This document shows, piece by piece, positions 34,258 through 48,640 of a DNA stretch of 64,000 bases (positions are counted from its first letter, which is position 1; the number at the start of each line of letters is the position of its first letter). The DNA lies in the NCBI RefSeq assembly GCF_000025565.1, contig NC_014121.1, forward strand, positions 5,250,582-5,314,581. Direction: 5' to 3'. The notes under the pieces were generated by a model. That model saw only the letters and a program-made list of their open reading frames with translations. It was not told the origin of the DNA and made no database searches. The stretch is from Enterobacter cloacae subsp. cloacae ATCC 13047 (GTDB lineage Bacteria > Pseudomonadota > Gammaproteobacteria > Enterobacterales > Enterobacteriaceae). The translations under genes and the position numbers were made by a program.

Positions 34258-35250
34258 TTACAGAAGCGAGCTGACGCTTTCGCGTACCTGCTGCGGCCAG
34301 ACACCACACTGCACCTGACCAATATGCGACAGTTGCAGCAGCAGCATGGTCAGACGGGACTGGCCGATGCCGCCGCCAATGGTCTGCGGCATCTCACCGC
34401 GCAGCAGCGCCTGGTGCCATTCCAGCGTGAGACGATCTTCATCACCGGTCACCGCCAGCTGGCGTTTCAGCGCATCAGCATCCACGCGGATCCCCATTGA
34501 GGAGAGTTCAAACGCATCTTCCAGCACCGGGTTCCAGACCAGAATATCGCCGTTCAGACCAGCAAATTCGCCCTCGCTCATGGTGCTCCAGTCATCATAA
34601 TCCGGTGCACGAACATCATGACGTTTACCATCCGACAGCTTACCGCCGATCCCCATCAGGAAGACGGCACCCAGTTCTTTAGCGATCGCACGTTCACGAC
34701 CTTTAGCATCCAGATCCGGGAAACGACTCAGCAACTCCTGGCTGTGAACAAAGTGGATCGATTCCGGCAGGAACGGTGCCAGACCAAACTCTTTGCTTAC
34801 GGCCGCTTCGGTCGCTTTGATCCCGGCGTAGATCGCCTCAACGGTGGATTTCAGCGTGCCGACATGGCGCTCGCCATCACCCATTACGCGCTCCCAGTCC
34901 CACTGGTCAACGTAAACAGAGTGAATGGCAGACAAGCGGTCTTCATCGGGGCGGAGAGCTTTCATGTGCGTGTAGAGTCCTTCGCCCGCGCTGAAGTCGT
35001 GCTGTCCCAGGGTTTGACGCTTCCACTTCGCGAGGGAATGAACCACTTCGAACTGGGCGTCTGGCAGTGTTTTCACTTTCACCTGCACCGCTTTTTCGCA
35101 TCCGGACAAGTTATCCTGCGTCCCATCACCCACGCGGCTGAGAATCGGTGCCTGAACTTCAATCAGACCCAGCTTCTCTTCCAGCTGGCGGGAAAAATGG
35201 GATTTAACGAAACTGATCTGGCGTTGTTTTGCGATATAAGCGGTTTTCAT
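34258..35250 (-). CDS. asnA: Aspartate-ammonia ligase
   Basis: 330-residue ammonia-dependent asparagine synthetase related to class II aminoacyl-tRNA synthetases; makes asparagine with AMP and PPi release. Recognised by [43 protein letters not shown] at the N-terminus and [14 protein letters not shown] at the C-terminus. Divergent from its regulator asnC, which activates it when asparagine is scarce. Confidence 0.98.
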   Translation of the reverse strand: MKTAYIAKQRQISFVKSHFSRQLEEKLGLIEVQAPILSRVGDGTQDNLSGCEKAVQVKVKTLPDAQFEVVHSLAKWKRQTLGQHDFSAGEGLYTHMKALRPDEDRLSAIHSVYVDQWDWERVMGDGERHVGTLKSTVEAIYAGIKATEAAVSKEFGLAPFLPESIHFVHSQELLSRFPDLDAKGRERAIAKELGAVFLMGIGGKLSDGKRHDVRAPDYDDWSTMSEGEFAGLNGDILVWNPVLEDAFELSSMGIRVDADALKRQLAVTGDEDRLTLEWHQALLRGEMPQTIGGGIGQSRLTMLLLQLSHIGQVQCGVWPQQVRESVSSLL

Positions 35251-35401
35251 TATTTATACTCCTGCGTCCTGTTGGTATTGATTAAGCAACAGAAAAGGCA
35301 TTCAATTCAATAATCAAACAACAAAAAGCCACCTTCACTTTTGATTCGTTAAAATTTAACGCTAGAATAGAGTGATTCATTAATCTTCATAAGAAAAAGC
35401 T

Positions 35402-35860
35402 ATGGAAAATTATCAGATCGATAATCTGGACCGCGGCATCCTGGAGGCGTTAATGGCCAATGCCCGTACCGCCTATGCCGAACTGGCGAAGCAGTTTGGC
35501 GTCAGCCCGGGGACGATTCACGTTCGTGTAGAGAAGATGAAACAGGCGGGGATCATTACCGGGGCTCGTATCGATGTCAGCCCAAAACAGCTGGGCTATG
35601 ACGTCTGCTGCTTTATTGGCATTATTCTTAAAAGCGCAAAAGATTATCCTTCCGCGCTGGCGAAGCTGAACGCGCTCGATGAAGTCACAGAGGCGTACTA
35701 CACCACCGGCCACTACAGCATCTTTATCAAGGTGATGTGTCGATCCATAGATGCCCTGCAGCAGGTACTTATCAACAAGATCCAAACAATCGATGAAATT
35801 CAGTCCACCGAGACGTTGATCTCCCTGCAAAACCCGATCATGCGTACCATTCGCCCCTGA
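35402..35860 (+). CDS. asnC: Asparagine-responsive regulator AsnC
   Basis: 152-residue Lrp/AsnC-family protein. An N-terminal helix-turn-helix (LDRGILEALMANARTAYAELAKQFGVSPGTIHVRVEKMKQAG) is followed by the RAM effector domain. In E. coli it activates asnA and represses itself, and it also affects mioC and mnmG transcription towards oriC. It reads toward mioC. Confidence 0.97.
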   Translation: MENYQIDNLDRGILEALMANARTAYAELAKQFGVSPGTIHVRVEKMKQAGIITGARIDVSPKQLGYDVCCFIGIILKSAKDYPSALAKLNALDEVTEAYYTTGHYSIFIKVMCRSIDALQQVLINKIQTIDEIQSTETLISLQNPIMRTIRP

Positions 35861-35881
35861 TCGGGCAAATCCATACCCACA

Positions 35882-35890
35882 TTTTCCACA
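35882..35890. promoter_or_regulatory. DnaA box variant at the mioC promoter
   Basis: TTTTCCACA, one mismatch from TTATCCACA, lies about 60 bases before mioC. In E. coli DnaA represses mioC, whose transcription enters oriC, through a box in this place. Confidence 0.6.
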
Positions 35891-35950
35891 GGTAGATCCC
35901 AGCCCGTTCACAGCGTACAATGATCCCCTCTTTATCTGAGCGAGCGATCA

Positions 35951-36400
35951 ATGGCGGACATTACCCTTATCAGTGGCAGCACCCTTGGCGGCGCGGAATA
36001 TGTAGCGGAACATCTGGCTGAGAAGCTGGAGGATGCGGGATTTTCCACACAAACGCTGCACGGGCCTTTGCTTGAAGATCTCCCGACTGATGGGGTCTGG
36101 CTGGTGATCACCTCCACGCATGGCGCAGGCGATCTTCCGGATAACCTGCAACCTTTATATGACGAACTGCAGGAACAGCAGCCAGACCTGTCAAACGTGC
36201 GTTTTGGCGCAGTGGGTATTGGCAGCCGTGAATATGACACCTTCTGCGGTGCTATAGAGAAAGTGGAAGCCGCTGTCACCGCCTGCGGAGCTAAACAGGT
36301 GGGTGAAACGCTGAAGATCAACATCCTCGATCATGATATTCCGGAGGATCCGGCTGAGATCTGGCTGGGTGAATGGAAAAATTTACTCAAAAACGATTAA
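35951..36400 (+). CDS. mioC: FMN-binding flavodoxin-like protein MioC
   Basis: 149-residue flavodoxin-fold protein associated with biotin synthase electron supply in E. coli. FMN-phosphate loop SGSTLGGAEYVAEHL and STHGAGDLPDN are visible. It lies immediately left of oriC and its transcript runs into the origin. Confidence 0.97.
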   Translation: MADITLISGSTLGGAEYVAEHLAEKLEDAGFSTQTLHGPLLEDLPTDGVWLVITSTHGAGDLPDNLQPLYDELQEQQPDLSNVRFGAVGIGSREYDTFCGAIEKVEAAVTACGAKQVGETLKINILDHDIPEDPAEIWLGEWKNLLKND

Positions 36401-36416
36401 AGATCGCGCGAACAGA

Positions 36417-36690
36417 TGTGGATAACTCTGGTTAAAAGCTCGTATTAAGCAGTAGTTATCCAAAGAACAACGTTGAAGTCGTTTTTGCCCTGTGTATAAA
36501 GTCGCGATCTGATCCCAGCTTATACGGGCCAGGATCACCGATCATTCACAGCAAACGATCCTTTCTAACCCCATGATCTTATTTATGAGATCGGACTTAT
36601 CCACAAAGGTCCGCGATCCTAATAAGAGATCACAATAGAACAGATCTCTAAATAAAAAGATCTTCTTTTTAATAGCCCAGGATCCCAATG
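36417..36690. other. oriC: Chromosomal replication origin oriC
   Basis: The sequence between mioC and mnmG carries the E. coli oriC plan, inverted relative to the usual drawing. DnaA boxes: R4 TGTGGATAA (36417-36425), R2 TTATCCAAA (36456-36464), M/R5-type TGTGTATAA (36491-36499), R3 TCATTCACA (36542-36550) and R1 TTATCCACA (36597-36605). The unwinding element holds three 13-mers in the minus sense: GATCTCTTATTAG (36619-36631), GATCTGTTCTATT (36634-36646) and GATCTTTTTATTT (36650-36662). GATC sites for Dam and SeqA are dense. Boundaries are by comparison with E. coli and approximate. Confidence 0.97.
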
Positions 36691-36774
36691 CTTTCTCGAA
36701 AGACTAAAGTTGAGTAGAATCCACGGCCCGGGCTTCAATCCATTTTCATACCGCTTTACGCGAGGCAGACCACC

Positions 36775-38664
36775 ATGTTTTATCAGGATCCTTTTGACGT
36801 CATCATCATTGGCGGGGGTCACGCAGGCACTGAGGCCGCAATGGCCGCAGCGCGAATGGGTCAGCAGACCCTGCTTTTGACACACAATATCGACACGCTG
36901 GGACAAATGTCCTGTAATCCGGCGATTGGCGGCATTGGGAAAGGACACCTGGTAAAAGAAGTGGATGCACTTGGCGGCCTGATGGCGAAAGCGATCGATC
37001 ACGCAGGCATTCAGTTTAGGATACTAAACGCCAGTAAAGGCCCCGCTGTCCGTGCGACCCGCGCTCAGGCAGACCGGGTACTTTATCGTCAGGCGGTGCG
37101 TACCGCCCTGGAGAACCAGCCGAACCTGATGATCTTCCAGCAGGCAGTGGAAGATCTTATCGTGGAGAACGATCGTGTCGTTGGCGCGGTTACCCAGATG
37201 GGGCTCAAATTCCGCGCCAAAGCGGTTGTTCTGACCGTCGGGACATTCCTGGACGGTAAGATCCATATCGGTCTGGATAATTACAGCGGCGGACGTGCTG
37301 GCGATCCGCCATCTATCCCACTGTCACGCCGTCTGCGTGAACTGCCGCTGCGTGTCAGCCGTCTGAAAACCGGTACTCCACCGCGTATTGATGCGCGCAC
37401 CATTGATTTCAGCGTGCTGGCACAACAGCACGGCGATAACCCAATGCCGGTCTTCTCGTTCATGGGCAATGCAGCGCAGCATCCGCAGCAGGTACCGTGC
37501 TATATCACGCATACCAACGAAAAAACCCATGACGTGATCCGCAATAACCTCGATCGCAGCCCGATGTACGCCGGCGTGATCGAAGGGATCGGCCCACGCT
37601 ATTGCCCGTCGATCGAAGACAAAGTCATGCGCTTTGCCGATCGTAACCAGCACCAGATCTTCCTGGAGCCTGAAGGGCTGACCTCGAACGAAATCTATCC
37701 GAACGGCATCTCCACCAGCCTGCCGTTCGATGTGCAGATGCAAATTGTTCGCTCAATGCAGGGGATGGAGAATGCGAAAATCGTTCGCCCTGGCTACGCT
37801 ATTGAGTACGATTTCTTCGATCCGCGTGACCTGAAGCCAACCCTGGAGAGCAAATTCATCCACGGTCTGTTCTTCGCAGGTCAGATTAACGGCACCACCG
37901 GTTACGAAGAAGCTGCTGCACAGGGCCTGCTGGCCGGTCTGAACGCCGCCCGTTTCTCTGCCGAGAAAGAGGGCTGGGCTCCGGCGCGTTCTCAGGCTTA
38001 TCTGGGCGTGCTGGTCGACGATCTCTGCACGCTGGGCACCAAAGAACCGTACCGTATGTTTACCTCTCGCGCGGAATATCGCCTGATGCTGCGCGAAGAT
38101 AACGCCGACCTGCGTCTGACCGAAATGGGTCGTGAGCTGGGTCTGGTGGATGACGAACGCTGGGCGCGCTTCAACGAGAAACTGGAGCGCATTGAGCAGG
38201 AACGTCAGCGCCTGAAAACGACCTGGGTTAATCCGCAGGCTGAAACCGCTGCGGAAGTGAACGCTCACTTAACTGCGCCGCTCTCGCGCGAAGCCAGCGG
38301 TGAAGATCTGCTGCGTCGCCCGGAAGTGACCTATGAGAATCTGGTGAAACTCACCGCCTTTGCCCCGGGTCTTGAAGACGCTGAAGCGGCAGAGCAGGTT
38401 GAGATCCAGGTTAAATACGAAGGTTACATCGCGCGTCAGCAGGATGAGATCGAAAAGCAGCAGCGTAACGAAAACACGCTGCTGCCGGAAATGCTGGACT
38501 ATCGTCAGGTGACGGGGCTGTCCAACGAGGTGATCGCCAAACTGAACGATCACAAACCGGTGTCGATCGGCCAGGCCTCCCGCATCTCGGGCGTTACCCC
38601 AGCAGCGATTTCAATTCTGCTGGTGTGGCTGAAAAAGCAGGGCATGCTGCGCCGCAGCGCGTAA
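36775..38664 (+). CDS. mnmG: tRNA uridine 5-carboxymethylaminomethyl modification protein MnmG (GidA)
   Basis: 629-residue FAD protein that, with MnmE (59558-60922 here), installs cmnm5 at wobble U34 of several tRNAs. The dinucleotide-binding motif [13 protein letters not shown] lies at the N-terminus; [16 protein letters not shown] and [14 protein letters not shown] follow; the C-terminal helical domain binds MnmE and tRNA. Its transcription away from oriC aids initiation in E. coli. Confidence 0.99.
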   Translation: MFYQDPFDVIIIGGGHAGTEAAMAAARMGQQTLLLTHNIDTLGQMSCNPAIGGIGKGHLVKEVDALGGLMAKAIDHAGIQFRILNASKGPAVRATRAQADRVLYRQAVRTALENQPNLMIFQQAVEDLIVENDRVVGAVTQMGLKFRAKAVVLTVGTFLDGKIHIGLDNYSGGRAGDPPSIPLSRRLRELPLRVSRLKTGTPPRIDARTIDFSVLAQQHGDNPMPVFSFMGNAAQHPQQVPCYITHTNEKTHDVIRNNLDRSPMYAGVIEGIGPRYCPSIEDKVMRFADRNQHQIFLEPEGLTSNEIYPNGISTSLPFDVQMQIVRSMQGMENAKIVRPGYAIEYDFFDPRDLKPTLESKFIHGLFFAGQINGTTGYEEAAAQGLLAGLNAARFSAEKEGWAPARSQAYLGVLVDDLCTLGTKEPYRMFTSRAEYRLMLREDNADLRLTEMGRELGLVDDERWARFNEKLERIEQERQRLKTTWVNPQAETAAEVNAHLTAPLSREASGEDLLRRPEVTYENLVKLTAFAPGLEDAEAAEQVEIQVKYEGYIARQQDEIEKQQRNENTLLPEMLDYRQVTGLSNEVIAKLNDHKPVSIGQASRISGVTPAAISILLVWLKKQGMLRRSA

Positions 38665-38676
38665 TATGTGTAATTC

Positions 38677-38744
38677 GCCCGGTGGCGCTGCGCTTACCGG
38701 GCCTACAGAACTCCGTAGGGCGGGTTAGCTAAGCGTCACCCGCC
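38677..38744. repeat. REP pair (BIME) between mnmG and rsmG
   Basis: Two REP palindromes in opposite orientation, 38677-38706 and 38715-38744, separated by eight bases. They probably set mRNA stability between mnmG and rsmG. Confidence 0.85.
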
Positions 38745-38771
38745 ACTTAAGTCTCTCAACAGGTATTCACC

Positions 38772-39395
38772 GTGCTCAATAAACTCTCTCGTCTGCTGGA
38801 TCAGGCAGGTATTTCGCTCACCGATCACCAGAAAAATCAGCTGGTGGCCTATGTCGATATGCTGAACAAATGGAATAAAGCGTACAACCTCACCTCCGTA
38901 CGCGACCCCAACGAGATGCTGATTCGCCATATTCTCGATAGCATTGTGGTTGCGCCGTACCTGAACGGTGAGCGCTTTATCGATGTGGGCACGGGTCCTG
39001 GCCTGCCGGGTATTCCCCTGTCAATTGTCCGCCCGGAAAGCCATTTCACGCTGCTGGATAGCCTTGGCAAGCGCGTGCGTTTTTTGCGCCAGGTACAGCA
39101 TGAGCTGAAGCTTGAGAACATCACACCTGTGCAAAGCAGGGTAGAGGAGTTTCCGGCAGAGCCACCGTTCGACGGGGTTATCAGCCGTGCGTTTGCTTCG
39201 CTTAATGACATGGTGAGCTGGTGTAAGCACTTACCGGCAGAGAATGGCCGTTTTTATGCGCTGAAAGGGCAGTTGCCCGGCGATGAAATTGAACAGCTTC
39301 CGGACGGTTTTGCCGTCGAGTCCATTGAGAAATTACAGATTCCTCAGCTCGAAGGCGAACGTCATCTGGTGATAATTAAGCCAAACAATTTTTAA
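38772..39395 (+). CDS. rsmG: 16S rRNA m7G527 methyltransferase RsmG (GidB)
   Basis: 207-residue SAM-dependent methyltransferase; loss gives low-level streptomycin resistance. SAM-binding [15 protein letters not shown] and the segment [15 protein letters not shown] are clear. Second gene of the mnmG-rsmG unit. Confidence 0.98.
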   Translation: MLNKLSRLLDQAGISLTDHQKNQLVAYVDMLNKWNKAYNLTSVRDPNEMLIRHILDSIVVAPYLNGERFIDVGTGPGLPGIPLSIVRPESHFTLLDSLGKRVRFLRQVQHELKLENITPVQSRVEEFPAEPPFDGVISRAFASLNDMVSWCKHLPAENGRFYALKGQLPGDEIEQLPDGFAVESIEKLQIPQLEGERHLVIIKPNNF

Positions 39396-40011
39396 AAATT
39401 TAATAAAAAATGTGGAATTTGTGCTGTTCTGTCAGTGTTAAAAAACAGCACAACACAACGGATTTTGCCGGAGAGAATTTAACCGTGTTTTTACTAAGGG
39501 TTTTCTAATGGTTAACTTCCTCACCATTGTTCACCCTGAAGATAATCAACCACGAAAATATCAGCCTGCTAAAAGTGGAAAGCAGCAACCAGAATGCAAT
39601 GTTAAATATTTATTAAGAATGTCAATAAAAGGTTTTTATTGTATACGGGGCTGTTTTGAAAATAGTTGCGACATTTTATCTTTAATTTCAGAAAGATGAA
39701 ATTAAGCGATTTACGAGTTTGATAAATACAACCTTATCGCAAATGTGTATTTTGTGATCTCGTGCACGCTTTGTAGTCAACGTTTTCGCGCTGTTTGCAG
39801 TTTTGCTCGAAGGTCGGGGCTTTCATCAAAAGTTGAAAAATAGCGGCGGGGAAAAATATTTAAACATTTATTCACCTTTTCGCTACTTAATGTTTGAAAT
39901 CACGGGTGCGCACCGTATAATTTGACCGCTTTTTGATGCTTGACTCTGAGCCTTAAAGGACGTTTTATACGACACGCGGCATACCTCGAAGGGAGCAGGA
40001 GTAAAAACGTG
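39396..40011. promoter_or_regulatory. rsmG-atpI intergenic region with the atp promoter
   Basis: An AT-rich 616-base gap. The main atp promoter is TTGAAA (39894-39899), a 16-bp spacer and TATAAT (39916-39921), matching the E. coli atpI promoter. A 9-bp inverted repeat TGTGCTGTT/AACAGCACA lies at 39420-39452, soon after rsmG. A 63-codon ORF (39508-39699) has no recognisable similarity and I do not call it. No other gene is seen. Confidence 0.8.
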
Positions 40012-41216
<1,205 letters not shown>

Positions 41217-41247
41217 TTTTTTACCAACACTACTACGTTTTAATTGA

Positions 41248-41537
<290 letters not shown>

Positions 41538-41553
41538 TAAGAGGTATTGTGCT

Positions 41554-42024
41554 GTGAACATGAACGCAACAATCCTCGGCCAGGCCATCGCGTTTATTAT
41601 CTTTGTCTGGTTCTGCATGAAGTATGTATGGCCGCCTTTAATGGCTGCCATCGAAAAACGTCAGAAAGAAATTGCTGACGGTCTGGCTTCTGCAGAACGT
41701 GCAAAGAAAGATTTGGACCTTGCACAGGCCAACGCGACAGACCAGCTGAAAAAAGCGAAAGCGGAAGCTCAGGTAATCATCGAACAGGCTAACAAACGCC
41801 GTTCTCAGATCCTGGACGAAGCCAAAGCTGAAGCAGAACAGGAACGTACTAAGATCGTGACACAGGCTCAGGCTGAAATTGAAGCTGAGCGTAAACGTGC
41901 TCGTGAAGAACTGCGTAAGCAGGTTGCGATTCTGGCTGTTGCTGGCGCCGAGAAGATCATCGAACGTTCCGTGGATGAAGCTGCTAACAGCGACATCGTG
42001 GACAAACTTGTCGCTGAACTGTAA
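41554..42024 (+). CDS. atpF: ATP synthase F0 subunit b
   Basis: 156-residue stator stalk. One N-terminal span ([23 protein letters not shown]) is followed by a long charged coiled-coil. It starts with GTG, as in E. coli. Confidence 0.99.
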   Translation: MNMNATILGQAIAFIIFVWFCMKYVWPPLMAAIEKRQKEIADGLASAERAKKDLDLAQANATDQLKKAKAEAQVIIEQANKRRSQILDEAKAEAEQERTKIVTQAQAEIEAERKRAREELRKQVAILAVAGAEKIIERSVDEAANSDIVDKLVAEL

Positions 42025-42038
42025 GGAGGGAGGGGCTG

Positions 42039-42572
42039 ATGTCTGAATTTGTTACGGTAGCTCGCCCCTACGCCAAAGCAGCTTTTGACTTTGCTGTCGA
42101 ACACCAAAATGTCGATCGCTGGCAGAATATGCTGGCGTTTGCCGCTGAGGTGACGAAAAACGAACAAATGGCCGAGTTGCTTTCTGGTGCATTAGCACCT
42201 GAAACCCTCGCCGCGTCGTTCATCGCCGTGTGCGGAGAGCAACTGGATGCCAACGGTCAGAACCTGATTAAGGTAATGGCAGAAAATGGTCGTCTCCGTG
42301 TGCTCCCGGATGTTCTCGAGCAGTTTGAGCACTTACGTGCCCTTAGTGAAGCTACTGCTGAAGTTGAAGTAACTTCTGCGACTGAACTGAGTCATGAACA
42401 GCTTGCGAAAATTACCGCCGCGATGGAAAAACGTCTGTCACGCAAAGTTAAGCTGAATTGCAAAATCGATAAGTCTGTAATGGCAGGCGTAATCATCCGC
42501 TCGGGTGATATGGTCATTGATGGCAGCGTACGCGGCCGTCTTGAGCGCCTTGCAGACGTCTTGCAGTCTTAA
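42039..42572 (+). CDS. atpH: ATP synthase F1 subunit delta
   Basis: 177-residue stator subunit linking b2 to the alpha3beta3 head. Begins [19 protein letters not shown]; the C-terminal [22 protein letters not shown] is conserved. A strong GGAGGG site lies within the atpF-atpH junction, 14 bases wide. Confidence 0.99.
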   Translation: MSEFVTVARPYAKAAFDFAVEHQNVDRWQNMLAFAAEVTKNEQMAELLSGALAPETLAASFIAVCGEQLDANGQNLIKVMAENGRLRVLPDVLEQFEHLRALSEATAEVEVTSATELSHEQLAKITAAMEKRLSRKVKLNCKIDKSVMAGVIIRSGDMVIDGSVRGRLERLADVLQS

Positions 42573-42584
42573 GGGGACTGGAGC

Positions 42585-44126
42585 ATGCAACTGAATTCCA
42601 CCGAAATCAGCGAACTGATCAAGCAGCGCATTGCTCAGTTCAATGTTGTGAGCGAAGCTCATAACGAAGGTACTATTGTTTCTGTAAGTGACGGTGTTAT
42701 CCGCATCCACGGCCTGGCCGATTGTATGCAGGGTGAGATGATTTCCCTGCCGGGTAACCGTTACGCTATCGCACTGAACCTGGAGCGCGACTCCGTAGGT
42801 GCAGTTGTGATGGGTCCATACGCTGACCTCGCCGAAGGCATGAAGGTTAAGTGTACTGGCCGTATTCTGGAAGTTCCGGTTGGCCGTGGCCTGCTGGGTC
42901 GTGTTGTTAACACCCTGGGTGCACCAATCGACGGTAAAGGTCCGGTTGAGCACGATGGCTTCTCTCCAATCGAAGTTATCGCACCGGGCGTTATCGACCG
43001 TCAGTCCGTAGATCAGCCTGTTCAGACGGGTTATAAGTCCGTTGATGCCATGATCCCAATCGGTCGTGGTCAGCGTGAACTGATCATCGGTGACCGTCAG
43101 ACCGGTAAAACCGCGATGGCTATCGATGCCATCATCAACCAGCGTGACTCCGGCATCAAATGTGTGTACGTGGCTATCGGCCAGAAAGCGTCCACCATTT
43201 CTAACGTGGTTCGTAAACTGGAAGAGCACGGCGCGCTGTCTAACACCATCGTTGTTGTGGCTACCGCTTCTGAATCTGCTGCACTGCAATACCTGGCGCC
43301 ATACGCTGGTTGTGCAATGGGTGAATACTTCCGTGACCGCGGTGAAGATGCACTGATCGTATACGATGACCTGTCTAAACAGGCTGTTGCTTATCGTCAG
43401 GTTTCCCTGCTGCTCCGTCGTCCACCAGGACGTGAAGCGTTCCCTGGCGACGTATTCTACCTCCACTCTCGTCTGCTGGAGCGTGCTTCCCGCGTTAACG
43501 CGGAATACGTCGAGAACTTCACCAAAGGTGAAGTGAAGGGTAAAACGGGCTCTCTGACCGCGCTGCCGATCATTGAAACCCAGGCGGGTGACGTTTCTGC
43601 GTTCGTTCCGACCAACGTAATCTCCATTACCGATGGTCAGATCTTCCTGGAAACCAACCTGTTTAACTCCGGTATTCGTCCGGCGGTTAACCCGGGTATC
43701 TCCGTATCCCGTGTAGGTGGTGCTGCTCAGACCAAGATCATTAAGAAACTGTCCGGTGGTATCCGTACCGCGCTGGCACAGTATCGTGAACTGGCTGCGT
43801 TCTCTCAGTTCGCATCCGATCTGGACGAAGCAACCCGTAAACAGCTGAGCCACGGTCAGAAAGTGACCGAGCTGCTGAAGCAGAAACAGTACGCACCAAT
43901 GTCTGTTGCTCAGCAGGGCCTGGTACTGTTCGCGGCTGAACGCGGTTACCTCGAAGATGTGGAACTGGCGAAAATCGGTAGCTTCGAAGCCGCTCTGCTG
44001 GCTTACGTCGACCGTGATCACGCTCCGCTGATGCAAGAGATCAACCAGACCGGTGGCTATAACGACGAAATCGAAGGCAAGCTGAAAGCTATCCTCGATT
44101 CCTTCAAAGCAACCCAATCCTGGTAA
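42585..44126 (+). CDS. atpA: ATP synthase F1 subunit alpha
   Basis: 513-residue regulatory nucleotide-binding subunit. The P-loop GDRQTGKTA is near 169-177; [17 protein letters not shown] and the arginine finger region [12 protein letters not shown] follow. A very long antisense open frame covers it but is a shadow. Confidence 0.99.
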   Translation: MQLNSTEISELIKQRIAQFNVVSEAHNEGTIVSVSDGVIRIHGLADCMQGEMISLPGNRYAIALNLERDSVGAVVMGPYADLAEGMKVKCTGRILEVPVGRGLLGRVVNTLGAPIDGKGPVEHDGFSPIEVIAPGVIDRQSVDQPVQTGYKSVDAMIPIGRGQRELIIGDRQTGKTAMAIDAIINQRDSGIKCVYVAIGQKASTISNVVRKLEEHGALSNTIVVVATASESAALQYLAPYAGCAMGEYFRDRGEDALIVYDDLSKQAVAYRQVSLLLRRPPGREAFPGDVFYLHSRLLERASRVNAEYVENFTKGEVKGKTGSLTALPIIETQAGDVSAFVPTNVISITDGQIFLETNLFNSGIRPAVNPGISVSRVGGAAQTKIIKKLSGGIRTALAQYRELAAFSQFASDLDEATRKQLSHGQKVTELLKQKQYAPMSVAQQGLVLFAAERGYLEDVELAKIGSFEAALLAYVDRDHAPLMQEINQTGGYNDEIEGKLKAILDSFKATQSW

Positions 44127-44132
44127 TCGTCC

Positions 44133-44158
44133 GGCGGCTTGTCTCAGGACAAGCCGCC
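44133..44158 (+). promoter_or_regulatory. Intercistronic hairpin between atpA and atpG
   Basis: A perfect 11-bp stem, GGCGGCTTGTC/GACAAGCCGCC, with a TCAG loop lies between the atpA stop and the atpG ribosome-binding site. No T-run follows, so it is not a terminator. It may lower atpG translation relative to atpA, matching the 1:3 subunit ratio; that role is an inference. Confidence 0.7.
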
Positions 44159-44177
44159 TGGCATTGAGGAGAAGCTC

Positions 44178-46455
<2,278 letters not shown>

Positions 46456-46475
46456 CGCCTTAATCGGAGGGTGAT

Positions 46476-46895
46476 ATGGCAATGACTTACCACCTGGACG
46501 TCGTCAGCGCAGAGCAACAAATGTTCTCTGGTCTGGTCGAGAAAATCCAGGTAACGGGTAGTGAAGGTGAACTGGGTATCTTCCCGGGTCACGCACCGCT
46601 GCTCACCGCCATTAAGCCTGGTATGATCCGCATCGTTAAACAGTTCGGTCACGAAGAGTTCATCTATCTGTCCGGCGGCATTCTTGAAGTGCAGCCTGGC
46701 AGTGTGACCGTTCTGGCCGATACCGCTATTCGTGGCCAGGATCTCGACGAAGCGCGAGCCCTGGAATCGAAGCGTAAGGCTGAAGAGCACATTAGCAGCT
46801 CTCATGGTGACGTGGATTACGCTCAGGCGTCTGCGGAGCTGGCCAAAGCGATCGCCAAACTGCGCGTTATCGAGTTGACCAAAAAAGCGATGTAA
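46476..46895 (+). CDS. atpC: ATP synthase F1 subunit epsilon
   Basis: 139-residue inhibitory rotor subunit: an N-terminal beta sandwich ([19 protein letters not shown]) and a C-terminal helical hairpin. Last gene of the operon, 20 bases after atpD. Confidence 0.99.
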   Translation: MAMTYHLDVVSAEQQMFSGLVEKIQVTGSEGELGIFPGHAPLLTAIKPGMIRIVKQFGHEEFIYLSGGILEVQPGSVTVLADTAIRGQDLDEARALESKRKAEEHISSSHGDVDYAQASAELAKAIAKLRVIELTKKAM

Positions 46896-46913
46896 CACCG
46901 GCTTGAAAAGCAC

Positions 46914-46948
46914 AAAAGCCAGTCTGGATACCAGGCTGGCTTTTTTTT
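46914..46948 (+). terminator. Intrinsic terminator of the atp operon
   Basis: AAAAGCCAG-CTGG and CCAG-CTGGCTTTT form a long stem with an ATA loop and one mismatch, followed by eight T. Confidence 0.93.
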
Positions 46949-47032
46949 CGTCCTTAATTCATGACGAAAAAGATGTAGAATTTTAAGCACCAAACGTTTT
47001 TACTTCTCACTCAAACTACCGTCAGGATGCGT

Positions 47033-48403
47033 ATGTCAAACAGTGCGATGAGCGTGGTGATCCTTGCCGCAGGCAAAGGTACCCGCATGTATTCCGATCT
47101 GCCTAAAGTGCTTCATACACTGGCAGGAAAGCCAATGGTGCAGCATGTTATTGATGCAGCAAATGAATTGGGCGCTCGCCAGGTTCACCTGGTCTATGGC
47201 CACGGCGGCGATCTGCTTAAAAAGTCGCTGAGCGATGACAAGCTCAACTGGGTGCTTCAGGCTGAACAGCTGGGAACCGGCCACGCAATGCAGCAGGCAG
47301 CACCGTTCTTTGCCGATGACGAAGACATTCTGATGCTCTACGGCGATGTTCCGCTGATCTCCATCGACACACTGACTCGCCTGCGTGAAGCCAAACCGCA
47401 GGGCGGTATCGGTTTATTAACCGTCGTGCTGGACGATCCGACCGGCTACGGCCGCATCACCCGTGAAAACGGCAACGTCACGGGTATCGTTGAACATAAA
47501 GACGCCAGCGAAGCACAGCGCCAGATTCAGGAGATCAACACCGGTATCCTGATGGCTAACGGCGCGGACATGAAGCGCTGGCTGTCTAAGCTCAACAACA
47601 ACAACGCGCAGGGTGAATACTACATCACCGACATCATTGCGATGGCGTACCAGGAAGGGCGTGAGATTGCGGCGGTTCACCCGGCGCGTATCAGCGAAAC
47701 CGAAGGGGTGAATAACCGCCTTCAGCTTTCCCGTCTGGAGCGTGTTTATCAGTCCGAACAGGCCGAAAAACTGCTGCTGGCCGGCGTGATGCTGCGCGAT
47801 CCGGCGCGTTTCGATCTGCGTGGAACGTTAACGCACGGGCGCGACGTTGAAATTGATACTAACGTTATCCTGGAAGGTAACGTCACACTGGGTAACCGCG
47901 TCAAAATTGGTGCGGGCTGTGTGATCAAAAACAGCATCATCGGTGATGATTGCGAAATTAGCCCATACAGCGTGGTGGAAGATGCCCGTCTTGACGCTGC
48001 GTGCACTATTGGGCCGTTCGCGCGTCTGCGCCCGGGGGCTGAGCTGCTGGAAGGCTCACATGTTGGAAACTTCGTTGAGATGAAAAAAGCGCGTCTGGGT
48101 AAAGGCTCTAAAGCCGGTCATTTGACCTATCTGGGCGATGCGGAAATTGGCGACAACGTGAATATTGGCGCAGGAACGATTACCTGCAACTATGACGGCG
48201 CGAATAAGTTTAAAACCATCATCGGTGATGATGTGTTTGTTGGTTCCGACACTCAGCTGGTGGCGCCTGTTACCGTGGGTAACGGCGTAACGATTGCCGC
48301 CGGGACAACCGTTACGCGCGATATCGCCGAAAACGAACTGGTATTAAGCCGTGTGCCGCAGGTGCACAAGCAGGGCTGGAAACGCCCTGTGAAGAAGAAG
48401 TAA
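47033..48403 (+). CDS. glmU: Bifunctional GlcNAc-1-P uridyltransferase / GlcN-1-P acetyltransferase
   Basis: 456-residue enzyme making UDP-GlcNAc for peptidoglycan and lipopolysaccharide. The N-terminal Rossmann-like domain has LAAGKGTRM and YGDVPLI; the C-terminal left-handed beta helix has repeated hexapeptides and the acetyltransferase part [14 protein letters not shown]. Of two nearby ATGs, 47033 has CAGGA at proper spacing and gives the E. coli length. It is followed by glmS, normally one transcript that is cut by RNase E. Confidence 0.98.
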   Translation: MSNSAMSVVILAAGKGTRMYSDLPKVLHTLAGKPMVQHVIDAANELGARQVHLVYGHGGDLLKKSLSDDKLNWVLQAEQLGTGHAMQQAAPFFADDEDILMLYGDVPLISIDTLTRLREAKPQGGIGLLTVVLDDPTGYGRITRENGNVTGIVEHKDASEAQRQIQEINTGILMANGADMKRWLSKLNNNNAQGEYYITDIIAMAYQEGREIAAVHPARISETEGVNNRLQLSRLERVYQSEQAEKLLLAGVMLRDPARFDLRGTLTHGRDVEIDTNVILEGNVTLGNRVKIGAGCVIKNSIIGDDCEISPYSVVEDARLDAACTIGPFARLRPGAELLEGSHVGNFVEMKKARLGKGSKAGHLTYLGDAEIGDNVNIGAGTITCNYDGANKFKTIIGDDVFVGSDTQLVAPVTVGNGVTIAAGTTVTRDIAENELVLSRVPQVHKQGWKRPVKKK

Positions 48404-48411
48404 CGGATTTA

Positions 48412-48507
48412 CCCCTCACCCTAACCCTCTCCCCAAAGGGAGAGGGGATCGTTCGGTGCGGTGTTTTTCTCCCTCGCCCCTTTGGGGAGAGGGCCGGGGT
48501 GAGGGGA
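48412..48507. repeat. Paired CCCTC-rich palindromic repeats (box/REPIN-like) between glmU and glmS
   Basis: Two palindromic units face each other: CCCTCACCC..CTCTCCCC/AAAGGGAGAGGGG at the left and CCCTCGCCCC/GGGGAGAGGG..GGGTGAGGGG at the right, with a 30-base spacer. Outer arms are complementary, so the whole 96 bases can fold as one large hairpin. The element lies inside the glmUS operon, upstream of the glmS leader. Single relatives occur at 15574 and 57602. Confidence 0.8.
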
Positions 48508-48640
48508 TAATATAATCCTCCCCCCACAAGCAGTACCCATAACAATAACCCCACTCTCTACAAGGCTCGGGGTGCCCGGAAAGGGCAAATACAGGTCAGC
48601 GACAACGCATGGCATAACGCCATAATCAGGAAATCTAACT

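Noticed and set aside
39508..39699. 63-codon ORF between rsmG and atpI
   Set aside because: An AT-rich region with no recognised similarity. The ORF has a plausible TAAGGG upstream but nothing else in favour, and the gap is a promoter region in relatives.
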